The notes under the pieces were generated by a model. That model made no database searches. It saw nothing but the letters and a program-made list of their open reading frames with translations, and was not told the origin of the DNA. From the NCBI GenBank assembly GCA_030596265.1, contig JAUVKM010000122.1:1-6601 (forward strand): a stretch of DNA of 6,601 nt. Direction: 5' to 3'. The first letter of the stretch is position 1. Every line of letters starts with the position of its first letter. The DNA comes from Candidatus Cloacimonadota bacterium (GTDB taxonomy: Bacteria > Cloacimonadota > Cloacimonadia > Cloacimonadales > TCS61). Below are positions 1 to 6,497 of the stretch, one piece after another. A program made the translations under genes and the position numbers.

Positions 1-19
1 CCGGTGGAAAAAAAACTGC

Positions 20-144
20 CTGTAACAGGCGTATCTGCTGTAGGGGTTTTTCTTTCTTTCGGCTTGAATCATTCGATTCAAACCTTTGGTCGTTTGTAAT
101 TATGTGGAGTTAATTGAATCCGCAGCATACGCAGAACATTAGCA
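20..144 (+). repeat. attC-like recombination site A (left boundary of cassette 1)
   Basis: The left outer box is CTGTAAC (20-26) and the right outer box is ATTAGCA (138-144). The inner arms are GCGTATCTGC (29-38) and GCAGCATACGC (122-132). They pair along their length except for one extra base, C126, in the right arm. At about 125 bp it is longer than the other sites and contains its own hairpin, TTGAATC (64-70) / GATTCAA (75-81) with an ATTC loop. The bases from 139 (TTAGCAGCA) are complementary to TGCTGCTAA at 1836-1844 in site B, which is the relation expected for the two ends of one cassette. The strand is given as that of the genes; polarity is uncertain (see findings). Confidence 0.72.
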
Positions 145-1903
145 GCAATATGATACTTCGGAGGTAAATATGAAAAAGACAATACTCGTAATGATAATTT
201 TTGTAAATTGGATTCTACTTATCTCCCAAACCACAATTCCATCAGGTAGCGTGTCTGGAACTTGGCTATATTCAGGTTCTCCATATTTAATTGAAGGTGA
301 AATAACAATTCCTGATGGTGAAATCCTCACCATTGATCCAGGCTGCTTGATCGAGTTTCAAGGACAGTACAACCTCAATGTTCAAGGCAGAATCTTAGCT
401 GAAGGAACCGAACAGGATACAATTTATTTTTATAGAGAAGATAATTCGTGGGGAGGAATAAATTTTATTCAAACTCCCACTTCCAATGATTCATCTAAAT
501 TCTCATATTGCAAGATAACTAAAGCAGCTGGTGGTGCAATAGAAATTGATTCTTTTGATAAAGTAGTTATTTCTGATTGTACTATCAGGAATAATAGAAG
601 AATCGACCATGGTGGAGCAATTTTTTGCACGAATTCAGAGCTGAGTATAAAAAAGTCAAATATTACTAGGAATTTGGCAATAAACTATGATGATTATCCT
701 ACTTGGGGTGGTGCAATTTATCTTGAAAATTCTTATCTCAAATTATCTCATTGTATAATTTCAAGAAATTATGTTTATGGTGATGGTGTATGGTCAGGAG
801 GAGCCGGTGCTGGGATGTATATGATTAATTCATCGTGTGATATGTCTGACTGTGAAATATATGGTAATTATTCAGTTTTTAATGGTGGACCAAGCAGAGG
901 TGGCGGATTAATGGCTTATTATTCTCAGTTAGAGATAAATAATACAATAATCAGAGATAATGATATGAGTTGCGGTGCTGGAATTTATGTAGATGATTGT
1001 AATCTCTTCATTAGGAATTCTTCATTTTTCGATAATATAAGTCCAAACCCCTATGAAGGAGACGGTATTGCTTGTGATGGTGATTCTTATGTGGAGATTA
1101 TCAATACAACTCTATGTAATAATTACGGCTTTGGTTTTGCTGGTGCTGGAGATAACCTGTATTTTATAAATTGTATTTTTCAAGGTAATTATTACAATCA
1201 GATTGGTATTTCTGGGGGTTATGGGGGGCATGGGATTACAACCGCGGATTTTGAATATAATTGTATTGAAAATGGTCTAAACGGAATAACAATTAATAAT
1301 CCTGGCTGGGTTATATTCAACTGGCTGGAAGGTAATATCGAAGATGATCCTCTTTTTGTTGATCCTGAAAATGGTGACTTTCATTTCTTCTCAAATTCTC
1401 CATGCATCAATACAGGAACTCCCGACACAACTGGATTAAATCTTCCCGAATGTGATCTAGATGGGAATCCACGAATCTATGAAGATCATATTGATATGGG
1501 TTGCTACGAATGGCAAGGAACAGGAGCAGAGAATAATGAATTGCCAACTGTAAATTACAAGTTGAATAATTTCCCAAATCCCTTCAACCCAACAACAACA
1601 ATTAAGTTTTCTATCCAAAATGATTCTAAAATAGAATTAACGATTTACAACATTAAAGGGCAGAAAATCAAAACTTTAACTCAAAATGAATTTAATAAAG
1701 GTGATCACTCAATAATCTGGAACGGAGATGATGATTCCAATAAACTTGTTAGTTCAGGTGTTTATCTTTATAAATTATTTATAAATGACAAAACTGAAGT
1801 AGTAAAAAAATGCTTACTGTTGAAATAAAAGAGAATGCTGCTAACACACAGCTCCACAGCCAAGCAAGAAGTAATACAGGAAGAGCGTGGCAGCTGCCAA
1901 ACA
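139..1903 (+). mobile_element. Integron-like gene cassette 1 (secreted beta-helix protein)
   Basis: This unit runs from the crossover point in site A to the crossover point in site B, assuming + polarity. It holds one gene that starts 31 bases after the left boundary and stops 10 bases before the left box of site B, the compact layout usual for integron cassettes. The terminal 9-bp complementarity (139-147 with 1836-1844) supports both ends belonging to the same excisable circle. If the sites are read on the minus strand, the boundaries shift to about 26-1844. Confidence 0.7.
170..1828 (+). CDS. Secreted right-handed beta-helix protein with T9SS/FlgD-like C-terminal sorting domain
   Basis: The protein has 552 residues and is probably exported and surface-attached or released. 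The start is fixed by GGAGG at 160-164, five bases before the ATG, and by a signal peptide at about residues 1-20 (Lys-Lys, then a hydrophobic stretch ending near LLISQ). Residues about 25-90 form the beta-rich N-terminal segment (IPDGEILTIDPG, then an NLNVQGR turn) that often precedes a beta-helix. Residues about 100-370 contain many short rungs rich in Asn, Gly, Ser and Cys (for example GGAIYLENS, GAGIYVDD), as in parallel beta-helix folds. Residues about 391-414 (DPLFVDPENGDFH, then SPCINTG) match the segment seen in choice-of-anchor Q proteins. Residues 462-552 are a T9SS type A or FlgD-like domain. I see no catalytic motif, so adhesion or polysaccharide binding is only a guess. There is no terminator before site B. 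Confidence 0.88.
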   Translation: MKKTILVMIIFVNWILLISQTTIPSGSVSGTWLYSGSPYLIEGEITIPDGEILTIDPGCLIEFQGQYNLNVQGRILAEGTEQDTIYFYREDNSWGGINFIQTPTSNDSSKFSYCKITKAAGGAIEIDSFDKVVISDCTIRNNRRIDHGGAIFCTNSELSIKKSNITRNLAINYDDYPTWGGAIYLENSYLKLSHCIISRNYVYGDGVWSGGAGAGMYMINSSCDMSDCEIYGNYSVFNGGPSRGGGLMAYYSQLEINNTIIRDNDMSCGAGIYVDDCNLFIRNSSFFDNISPNPYEGDGIACDGDSYVEIINTTLCNNYGFGFAGAGDNLYFINCIFQGNYYNQIGISGGYGGHGITTADFEYNCIENGLNGITINNPGWVIFNWLEGNIEDDPLFVDPENGDFHFFSNSPCINTGTPDTTGLNLPECDLDGNPRIYEDHIDMGCYEWQGTGAENNELPTVNYKLNNFPNPFNPTTTIKFSIQNDSKIELTIYNIKGQKIKTLTQNEFNKGDHSIIWNGDDDSNKLVSSGVYLYKLFINDKTEVVKKCLLLK

Positions 1904-1909
1904 TTATAT
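1839..1909 (+). repeat. attC-like recombination site B (between cassettes 1 and 2)
   Basis: The left box is TGCTAAC (1839-1845) and the right box is ATTATAT (1903-1909). The inner arms CAGCTCCAC (1849-1857) and GTGGCAGCTG (1887-1896) pair with one extra base, C1891, in the right arm. The site is 71 bp, the same length as sites C and D, and is nearly identical to D: 1842-1866 matches 6401-6425 without change, and 1881-1900 matches 6440-6459. TTATATGCAA after the crossover (1904-1913) is exactly complementary to TTGCATATAA at 3792-3801 in site C. Confidence 0.82.
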
Positions 1910-2002
1910 GCAACAGATTAGAAACAACGAATAATAAAATATCTTGATTAATTTTATTGCAAAATAGAAGTTGTAAAAGTATTTAATGATGAAGGAAGTA
2001 AT

Positions 2003-2845
2003 ATGAGTTATAAAAAAGATTTTGAAAAGCAATTAAAGGAATTTGTTTCAGGTTTAAATGAGCACATAAGCTCAAAAGATGGTCAATGGACAATTAAAGG
2101 TTTTATTGATATTTTCAAGAATGTTTACACAATATCTTCGGATACAAAAATTGTTTCAAAAATTATTGAGATTCATCTATTCCCAAAACTTCTTGAATTT
2201 GCAAAAAAATATGGTTATCATATAATTTTACCTGAACATCAAAACTATTATCCTGATATTTCCTTCATTAAATCAGATAATGAAAAAATTAAATTTGCTG
2301 TAGATTTTTAAACAACATACCGAAAACCTAATAATTCTGCTTTATGTAATGGCTTTACTTTAGGCTCTCACGGAAAATATTTTGAAAACCGCAAAAGCTC
2401 AAAAAATATACAATTTCCTTACGGTTCTTATTCTGCTCATTTTTGTCTCGGTATAATTTACAGCAGAAATTATGGCACATCAATCGACGAAACCAAACAT
2501 TATAAATTAGAGGAGTTAAAATCAATAACTTCTGTGGTTAAAGATTTTGAGTTTTTTGTTCAAGAGAAATGGCGTATTGCAAGTGACAAAGGCGGAAGTG
2601 GAAATACTGCGAATATTGGAAGCATTAACAACATTGAAGATATTGTCAAAGGTCGTGGAATGTTTTCAAAGCTTGGTGAAAAATGGTTTGATGATTATTG
2701 GATGAATTACAAAAAGATAACAATTCCAGATGGAGAAAAGGGTACAAAGAAAATAACATCGCTGATAGATTTTGTTGAATATCGAAAAGGCAAAACATCG
2801 TTAATTGTTCCAAAAAGAAACAAGAAAGTAAAGAAGAGTAATTAA
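2003..2845 (+). pseudogene. EcoRV-like type II restriction endonuclease, interrupted by an in-frame TAA at the catalytic lysine codon
   Basis: This is the cutting half of an EcoRV-like system, expected to cleave GATATC. The frame is open over 280 codons except for TAA at codon 103. I recognise EcoRV from the order of motifs. With a constant offset of 11, Glu56 matches EcoRV Glu45, Gln80-Asn81 match the Q-loop Gln69-Asn70, Asp85 (in YYPD) matches Asp74, and Asp101 matches Asp90, so codon 103 falls on Lys92. After the stop the frame continues as TTYRK and reaches the recognition R-loop GSGNTANIGS (residues 198-207, EcoRV GSGNTTN) and a DYWMNY segment like EcoRV DYWRNY. AAGGA at 1992-1996 supports the ATG at 2003. 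The 102-residue product made by normal termination lacks the lysine and the R-loop and should be inactive. No other stop or frameshift is present, so the lesion is recent, recoded or an error. EcoRV itself has 245 residues. Confidence 0.9.
2309..2311 (+). other. Nonsense codon replacing the catalytic lysine of the endonuclease
   Basis: The reading frame runs GAT TTT TAA ACA ACA TAC (2303-2320), giving Asp-Phe-stop-Thr-Thr-Tyr where EcoRV has Asp-Ile-Lys-Thr-Thr-Tyr. A single T to A change at 2309 would give AAA (Lys) and restore the PD-(D/E)xK active site. The frame is the same on both sides, so this is a substitution and not an indel. Confidence 0.9.
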
Positions 2846-3748
2846 ATGAAAATTCACGTTCCACCAATTAAAACACAAGGCATAAAAACGAAACTTGTTC
2901 AATGGATAAAAAGCATTATTCCTGATGATTTCGATGGTGTCTGGATTGAACCATTTATGGGTTCAGGTGTTGTTGCTTTTAATGTAATTCCAAAAAAGGC
3001 AATATTATCCGATACAAATCCTCATCTAATAAATTTTTATAATTCAATTTTAAAAAAAGAAATCACTCCCAAACTAACCAGATTGTTTTTACAAGAAGAA
3101 GGTAATAAATTATTAGAAAAGGGAGAAGAGCATTACTACTTAATAAGAGAAAGATTTAATAAAGAAAAAGACCCGTTAGATTTTCTTTTTTTAAACAGAT
3201 CTTGTTTCAACGGAATGATTCGTTTTAATCGCAAGGGTGGATTTAATGTTCCTTTTTGTAGAAAACCTGAAAGATTTGCTAAAGCATACATAACAAAAAT
3301 TGTTAATCAAATTGAATATGTTTATAGTCTGCTACAATTAAAAGATTTTACATTTATTTGTCAGGATTTCTCAGAGACAATTCAAATTGCTAATGATGGT
3401 GACATTATTTATTGTGATCCGCCCTACATTGGAAGACATACTGAATATTTTAATGGTTGGGATGAAAATAAGGAATTAGAATTAAACAGACAGCTTTCTA
3501 ATACAGCAAGTGATTTCATTTTGTCAACTTGGCACAGTAATATCTATCGTGAAAACAATTATTTAAAAACAATTTGGAAAGATTATAATTTAATAACAAG
3601 AGAGCATTTCTACCATCTCGGTGGTAAAGAAAAAAATAGAAATTCAATGTTGGAAGCATTAGTTACTAATTACGAAACCAATCCCATAATTGAGGAGCCA
3701 ATAGAAAAAGCTCAACCTACTCTTTTTGAACATTTCTACGCAACTTAG
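2846..3748 (+). CDS. DNA adenine-N6 methyltransferase, Dam/D12 class, M.EcoRV-like
   Basis: This 300-residue protein is the modification partner, transferring a methyl group from S-adenosylmethionine to adenine. M.EcoRV modifies the first A of GATATC, and the same target is inferred here. Motifs appear in the order of the alpha (D12) class: an N-terminal [14 protein letters not shown], the SAM-binding EPFMGSG at residues 35-41, acidic Asp56 in LSDTNPH, the class signature [12 protein letters not shown] at 117-128 followed by GGFNVPF, and the catalytic DPPY at 191-194. Length matches M.EcoRV (about 298 residues). The ATG directly follows the endonuclease TAA (2843-2845) with no clear Shine-Dalgarno sequence, only purine-rich AAAGAAGAG before it, so translation may be coupled to the upstream gene. 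The premature stop 530 bases upstream could therefore lower its expression. The order here is endonuclease then methyltransferase in tandem, whereas the two EcoRV genes are divergent. Confidence 0.95.
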   Translation: MKIHVPPIKTQGIKTKLVQWIKSIIPDDFDGVWIEPFMGSGVVAFNVIPKKAILSDTNPHLINFYNSILKKEITPKLTRLFLQEEGNKLLEKGEEHYYLIRERFNKEKDPLDFLFLNRSCFNGMIRFNRKGGFNVPFCRKPERFAKAYITKIVNQIEYVYSLLQLKDFTFICQDFSETIQIANDGDIIYCDPPYIGRHTEYFNGWDENKELELNRQLSNTASDFILSTWHSNIYRENNYLKTIWKDYNLITREHFYHLGGKEKNRNSMLEALVTNYETNPIIEEPIEKAQPTLFEHFYAT

Positions 3749-3795
3749 TTAACTGAAATATTTGTTGAATTCGGATCTATGATTTGAATGATTGC

Positions 3796-3866
3796 ATATA
3801 ACAAAAGTGCCCACAATAAGCAAGAAGAGAAGCAAGATGAATCGTGGCGCACTCCAACCATTAAGT
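3796..3866 (+). repeat. attC-like recombination site C (between cassettes 2 and 3)
   Basis: The left box is ATATAAC (3796-3802) and the right box is ATTAAGT (3860-3866). The inner arms AGTGCCCAC (3806-3814) and GTGGCGCACT (3844-3853) pair with one extra base, C3848, in the right arm, at the same relative place as in sites B and D. The arms differ in sequence from B and D but compensate each other, which shows selection on the folded structure. The centre keeps AAGCAAGAAG, also found in site B. TTAAGTGCA at 3861-3869 is complementary to TGCACTTAA at 6395-6403 in site D. Confidence 0.82.
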
Positions 3867-3904
3867 GCAAGTTGATTTAAACAAATAAAAATGGAGGAAA
3901 GAAA

Positions 3905-6349
3905 ATGAAGATGTTCAGAATTTTAATTTTATTCGCAATTATTTTAATTGCCTTTGGTTGTGATGATAAAAATCCAACTGAAAACGACCCAGATCCAGGA
4001 GAAGTAGTCCTTTCAGATGAAACTGTTGTTCTTGAAGAAACACAAGTTAATGAAGATTTGCAAGAAGTCTCGCAGGATGGCAATACGTTTACATTTACGA
4101 AAACTTCTACAACCGAAGATTTTGAAGAAGGTGATATTTTGGTTAGTGGTGTTACAAATTTAATGCCAAATGGTTTTCTTAAAAAAGTAACTAATATTCA
4201 AGTAAATTCTAACACAATAATTGTTACAATGGAAAATGCTTCTCTTGACGAAGCATTACAACAAGGTAATTTATCTACAAGCTACACATTTCTATCTTCT
4301 CGAATAGAAAAATCTACATTTGCTGATGGTGTCAAATTAGTTTCAAATTCCCGTGAGGATTTATTTTCTTTAGAAATCAATGCAATATTTTATGATGGTG
4401 ATGGAAATACAAATACAACTGATGATCAAATAAGGGCAGTTGGGACTTTAAATTTTACTGCCGAAATGTTAATGAACTTAAATATTGCTAATTGGCAACT
4501 CAATGAATTTGACATTCAGCTTATTAATACCTTTGAAAGAGATTTAACATTTGAGAACAGTGTTGTATATAATCTTCAAGAAGAAATTACTCTTGTTGAA
4601 TTTCAATTTCCAGTTTTAACAATTCCTATAGGATTACTTTTACCTATTACAGTTCATCCAACAATTAGTGTTGATGCTTATGTTGATGCTTCTCTTCAAG
4701 CAGGAATAAGTTTTGGAGTAACTGCAACAGAAACAATGACAACTGGTGCAATGTATGAAAATAATAATTGGAGTCCGATTAGCAGTTATGAGAAAACTCT
4801 TGGTTTTAATGGTCCTAATGGTTATGGTTCTATTGATGTTCAGGCTGGATTAAAACCACAACTTAAAACAATGATTTATACTGCTATAGGTCCATATATC
4901 GTTCTTGACGCTTACGGTAAATTTGATTGCTCTGTTGAAATAAGCTTCGATGATCTTCTAATTTCTGAAGAAATTTCTTATGGTCTGGATTTAGATACTG
5001 GATTATTAATTGAAATATTAAGTCATACAATTGCTAATTATAGTATGGATATTTATAATGAGGAATGGATTCTACATCAATATGAATATACAATCGGGCA
5101 AGCTCCTGTTGTAACGATTACGTCTCCTTTAAATGGCTCTCAATTTGATTTGGGAGCAACTGTCGATTTTGCTGGTAACGCAACTGATATACAAGATGGA
5201 GATTTAACAGGCAATTCTCTTGAATGGATTTCCAATGTCGATGGTTCTTTAGGATATGGAGAAAATTTATCAGTTTCTGATTTATCTCAAGGACCTCATA
5301 CAGTTACGCTGATCGCAACTGACAGTGATGACAATACTGGTGAAGATGATGTTAGTATAAATATTTTAGGTGCTGGTAATAATCCGCCATCATTTCCATT
5401 TGATCCTTCTCCAGCTGATGAAGCACAGAATGTTTCAATTAATGCCAACCTATCTTGGGATTGCACCGATCCAGAAAATGATCCCTTAACTTATGATGTC
5501 TATTTCGGAGATTCTCCAAATCCACCTTTAGAAAATTCAGGTCAAACAGAAAATAGTTACGATCTTAATAATTTGAGTTACGATATTGAATACGAAACAA
5601 CTTATTATTGGAAAATTGTTGCACACGATGACCACAATAATTCTACTACAGGTGAGATTTGGGAATTTACAACAATGGAAGAAAGCTCTGGTAATATTCC
5701 AACTGATTATGTTGCATATTATCTTTTAAATGGTAACGTTAATGATGAGAGTGAAAACGGATATAATGGGGAATTGTTAGGAAATGCAACCGTTGAAAAT
5801 AATTTTTTAGAAATTGGAAATAATAATTCCGATGCTCTTTCAGTACCGAATTCAGTATTAAATGGTGTAGAAAATTTCTCTTTTGGTACATTTGTGAAAA
5901 TAACTGATTTTCATACTTCTGGTATTGACCCAAGTAATACAATAATAAGTGGAGTATCACCATCTCCATATGATAATCTTTTTACCATTTATTATATGAA
6001 AAATTTAGGACAGTGGTGTTTTACTATATTTAATGAAAACCACAGTTATTTTGATAACACAATTATTGAAGATAATCAGTGGCATCATATAATATTAACT
6101 CGTGATGGTGCTTATGTAAAACTACATTTTGATGGAGAAATTGTTGGTTTGCCAATGGTTGTTCCTACTGGTATTATCGAAATCCCTGAATCTGGTTTAA
6201 TCATTGGTCAAGAGCAAGACAGTGTAGGTGGTGGTTTTGCTACTAATCAAAGCTTAGCAGGTTGTTTAGATGAAATCTTTTTCTTTAATCGAGCCTTAAC
6301 AGAAGATGAAATACAGGCAATCTATAACGAAGGTGGTTGGCAAGAGTGA
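3905..6349 (+). CDS. Large lipoprotein with Ig-like, fibronectin III-like and C-terminal LamG-like domains
   Basis: The protein has 814 residues and is probably lipid-anchored in the outer membrane and partly exposed. GGAGG at 3893-3897, seven bases before the ATG, supports the start. Residues 1-18 are a hydrophobic signal and Cys19 in IAFGC is the likely lipidated residue; an acidic linker follows (DDKNPTENDPDPGE), a composition often seen on surface-exposed FCB lipoproteins. Residues about 35-395 are beta-rich and match no family I can name. Residues about 399-490 look Ig-like (VVTITSPLNGSQFDLG, then GPHTVTLIATDSDDNTGEDDV). Residues about 492-592 resemble a fibronectin III domain (TYDVYFG, TYYWKIVAHD). 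Residues about 601-814 are a concanavalin A/LamG-like domain, with YYLLNGNVNDESENGYNG at the start, NQWHHIILTRDG in the middle and LDEIFFFNRALTEDEI at the end. LamG domains commonly bind glycans or proteins, so a role in adhesion or carbohydrate capture is an inference. There is no T9SS tail. Confidence 0.87.
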   Translation: MKMFRILILFAIILIAFGCDDKNPTENDPDPGEVVLSDETVVLEETQVNEDLQEVSQDGNTFTFTKTSTTEDFEEGDILVSGVTNLMPNGFLKKVTNIQVNSNTIIVTMENASLDEALQQGNLSTSYTFLSSRIEKSTFADGVKLVSNSREDLFSLEINAIFYDGDGNTNTTDDQIRAVGTLNFTAEMLMNLNIANWQLNEFDIQLINTFERDLTFENSVVYNLQEEITLVEFQFPVLTIPIGLLLPITVHPTISVDAYVDASLQAGISFGVTATETMTTGAMYENNNWSPISSYEKTLGFNGPNGYGSIDVQAGLKPQLKTMIYTAIGPYIVLDAYGKFDCSVEISFDDLLISEEISYGLDLDTGLLIEILSHTIANYSMDIYNEEWILHQYEYTIGQAPVVTITSPLNGSQFDLGATVDFAGNATDIQDGDLTGNSLEWISNVDGSLGYGENLSVSDLSQGPHTVTLIATDSDDNTGEDDVSINILGAGNNPPSFPFDPSPADEAQNVSINANLSWDCTDPENDPLTYDVYFGDSPNPPLENSGQTENSYDLNNLSYDIEYETTYYWKIVAHDDHNNSTTGEIWEFTTMEESSGNIPTDYVAYYLLNGNVNDESENGYNGELLGNATVENNFLEIGNNNSDALSVPNSVLNGVENFSFGTFVKITDFHTSGIDPSNTIISGVSPSPYDNLFTIYYMKNLGQWCFTIFNENHSYFDNTIIEDNQWHHIILTRDGAYVKLHFDGEIVGLPMVVPTGIIEIPESGLIIGQEQDSVGGGFATNQSLAGCLDEIFFFNRALTEDEIQAIYNEGGWQE

Positions 6350-6358
6350 TTTTATTTT

Positions 6359-6389
6359 TTAGGTGAGCAGAAATGCTCACCTAATTTTT
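6359..6389 (+). terminator. Rho-independent terminator of the lipoprotein gene
   Basis: A perfect 9-bp stem, AGGTGAGCA (6361-6369) with TGCTCACCT (6374-6382), closes a GAAA tetraloop, can extend by two T-A pairs, and is followed by AATTTTT. It begins ten bases after the stop codon. A T tract lies on the downstream + side only, so it should act on + strand transcripts. It sits inside cassette 3, before site D. Confidence 0.9.
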
Positions 6390-6397
6390 CTGAATGC

Positions 6398-6468
6398 ACT
6401 TAACACACAGCTCCACAGCCAAGCAGGAAGAAAAAATGAAAGAGCGTGGCAGCTGCCAACCATTAATC
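6398..6468 (+). repeat. attC-like recombination site D (right end of cassette 3)
   Basis: The left box ACTTAAC (6398-6404) fits the RYYYAAC consensus, and the right box is ATTAATC (6462-6468). The inner arms CAGCTCCAC (6408-6416) and GTGGCAGCTG (6446-6455) pair with one extra base, C6450, in the right arm. The site is 71 bp and nearly a copy of site B, differing mainly in the loop and outer boxes. An open frame that crosses it (6394-6582) has no gene-like features and is not called. Confidence 0.83.
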
Positions 6469-6497
6469 AACATTCCGCTTCGCTCCATGTTGATTAA
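6463..6497. repeat. Perfect inverted repeat forming a gene-less micro-cassette or site junction
   Basis: TTAATCAACAT (6463-6473) and ATGTTGATTAA (6487-6497) are exact reverse complements around the 13-base loop TCCGCTTCGCTCC. The left arm begins at the site D crossover and the right arm ends in GATTAAC (6492-6498), which has the form of another left attC box. By the same complementarity rule as the other units, this would be a cassette with no gene. Confidence 0.6.

Larger units (their letters stand above)
1904..3860 (+). mobile_element. Integron-like gene cassette 2 (EcoRV-like restriction-modification pair)
   Basis: This two-gene unit lies between the crossover points of sites B and C and carries a complete, though mutated, type II restriction-modification locus. 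Its ends are linked by 10 bp of perfect complementarity (1904-1913 with 3792-3801). The 93 bases before the first ATG are longer than the leaders in cassettes 1 and 3 and could hold a promoter, though I cannot point to a convincing one. No controller (C) gene and no terminator are visible. Restriction-modification systems are known cargo of chromosomal integrons, so the content is plausible. Confidence 0.7.
3861..6462 (+). mobile_element. Integron-like gene cassette 3 (large LamG-domain lipoprotein)
   Basis: This unit of about 2.6 kb lies between the crossover points of sites C and D and carries one gene plus its own terminator. The ends are joined by 9 bp of perfect complementarity. It is large for an integron cassette, most of which are below about 1 kb, but the boundary evidence is as good as for the neighbouring units. 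Confidence 0.7.

Noticed and set aside
10..30. Minus-strand terminator-like element (GCCTG/CAGGC stem followed by T on the minus strand)
   Set aside because: The stem is only 5 bp with a 3-base loop and overlaps the left box of site A, so it is better explained as part of that site.
1839..1909. Sites B and D as copies of a small transposon (MITE)
   Set aside because: Their outer boxes differ and pair with the neighbouring cassette ends, there is no target-site duplication, and site C keeps the structure with different arm sequence.
1944..1986. Possible promoter before the endonuclease (TTGCAA at 1957-1962 and TATTTA at 1980-1985)
   Set aside because: The spacing is right but both hexamers match poorly, and such matches are common in AT-rich DNA. 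Promoter consensus in this phylum is uncertain.
2309..2311. Genetic code in which TAA codes for an amino acid
   Set aside because: The other three genes contain no internal TAA over more than 1,600 codons, and both the beta-helix gene and the endonuclease gene end in TAA.
2534..2845. Separate small gene starting at GTG 2534
   Set aside because: It is in the same frame as the endonuclease and encodes its C-terminal part, including the recognition loop. There is no ribosome binding site before the GTG.
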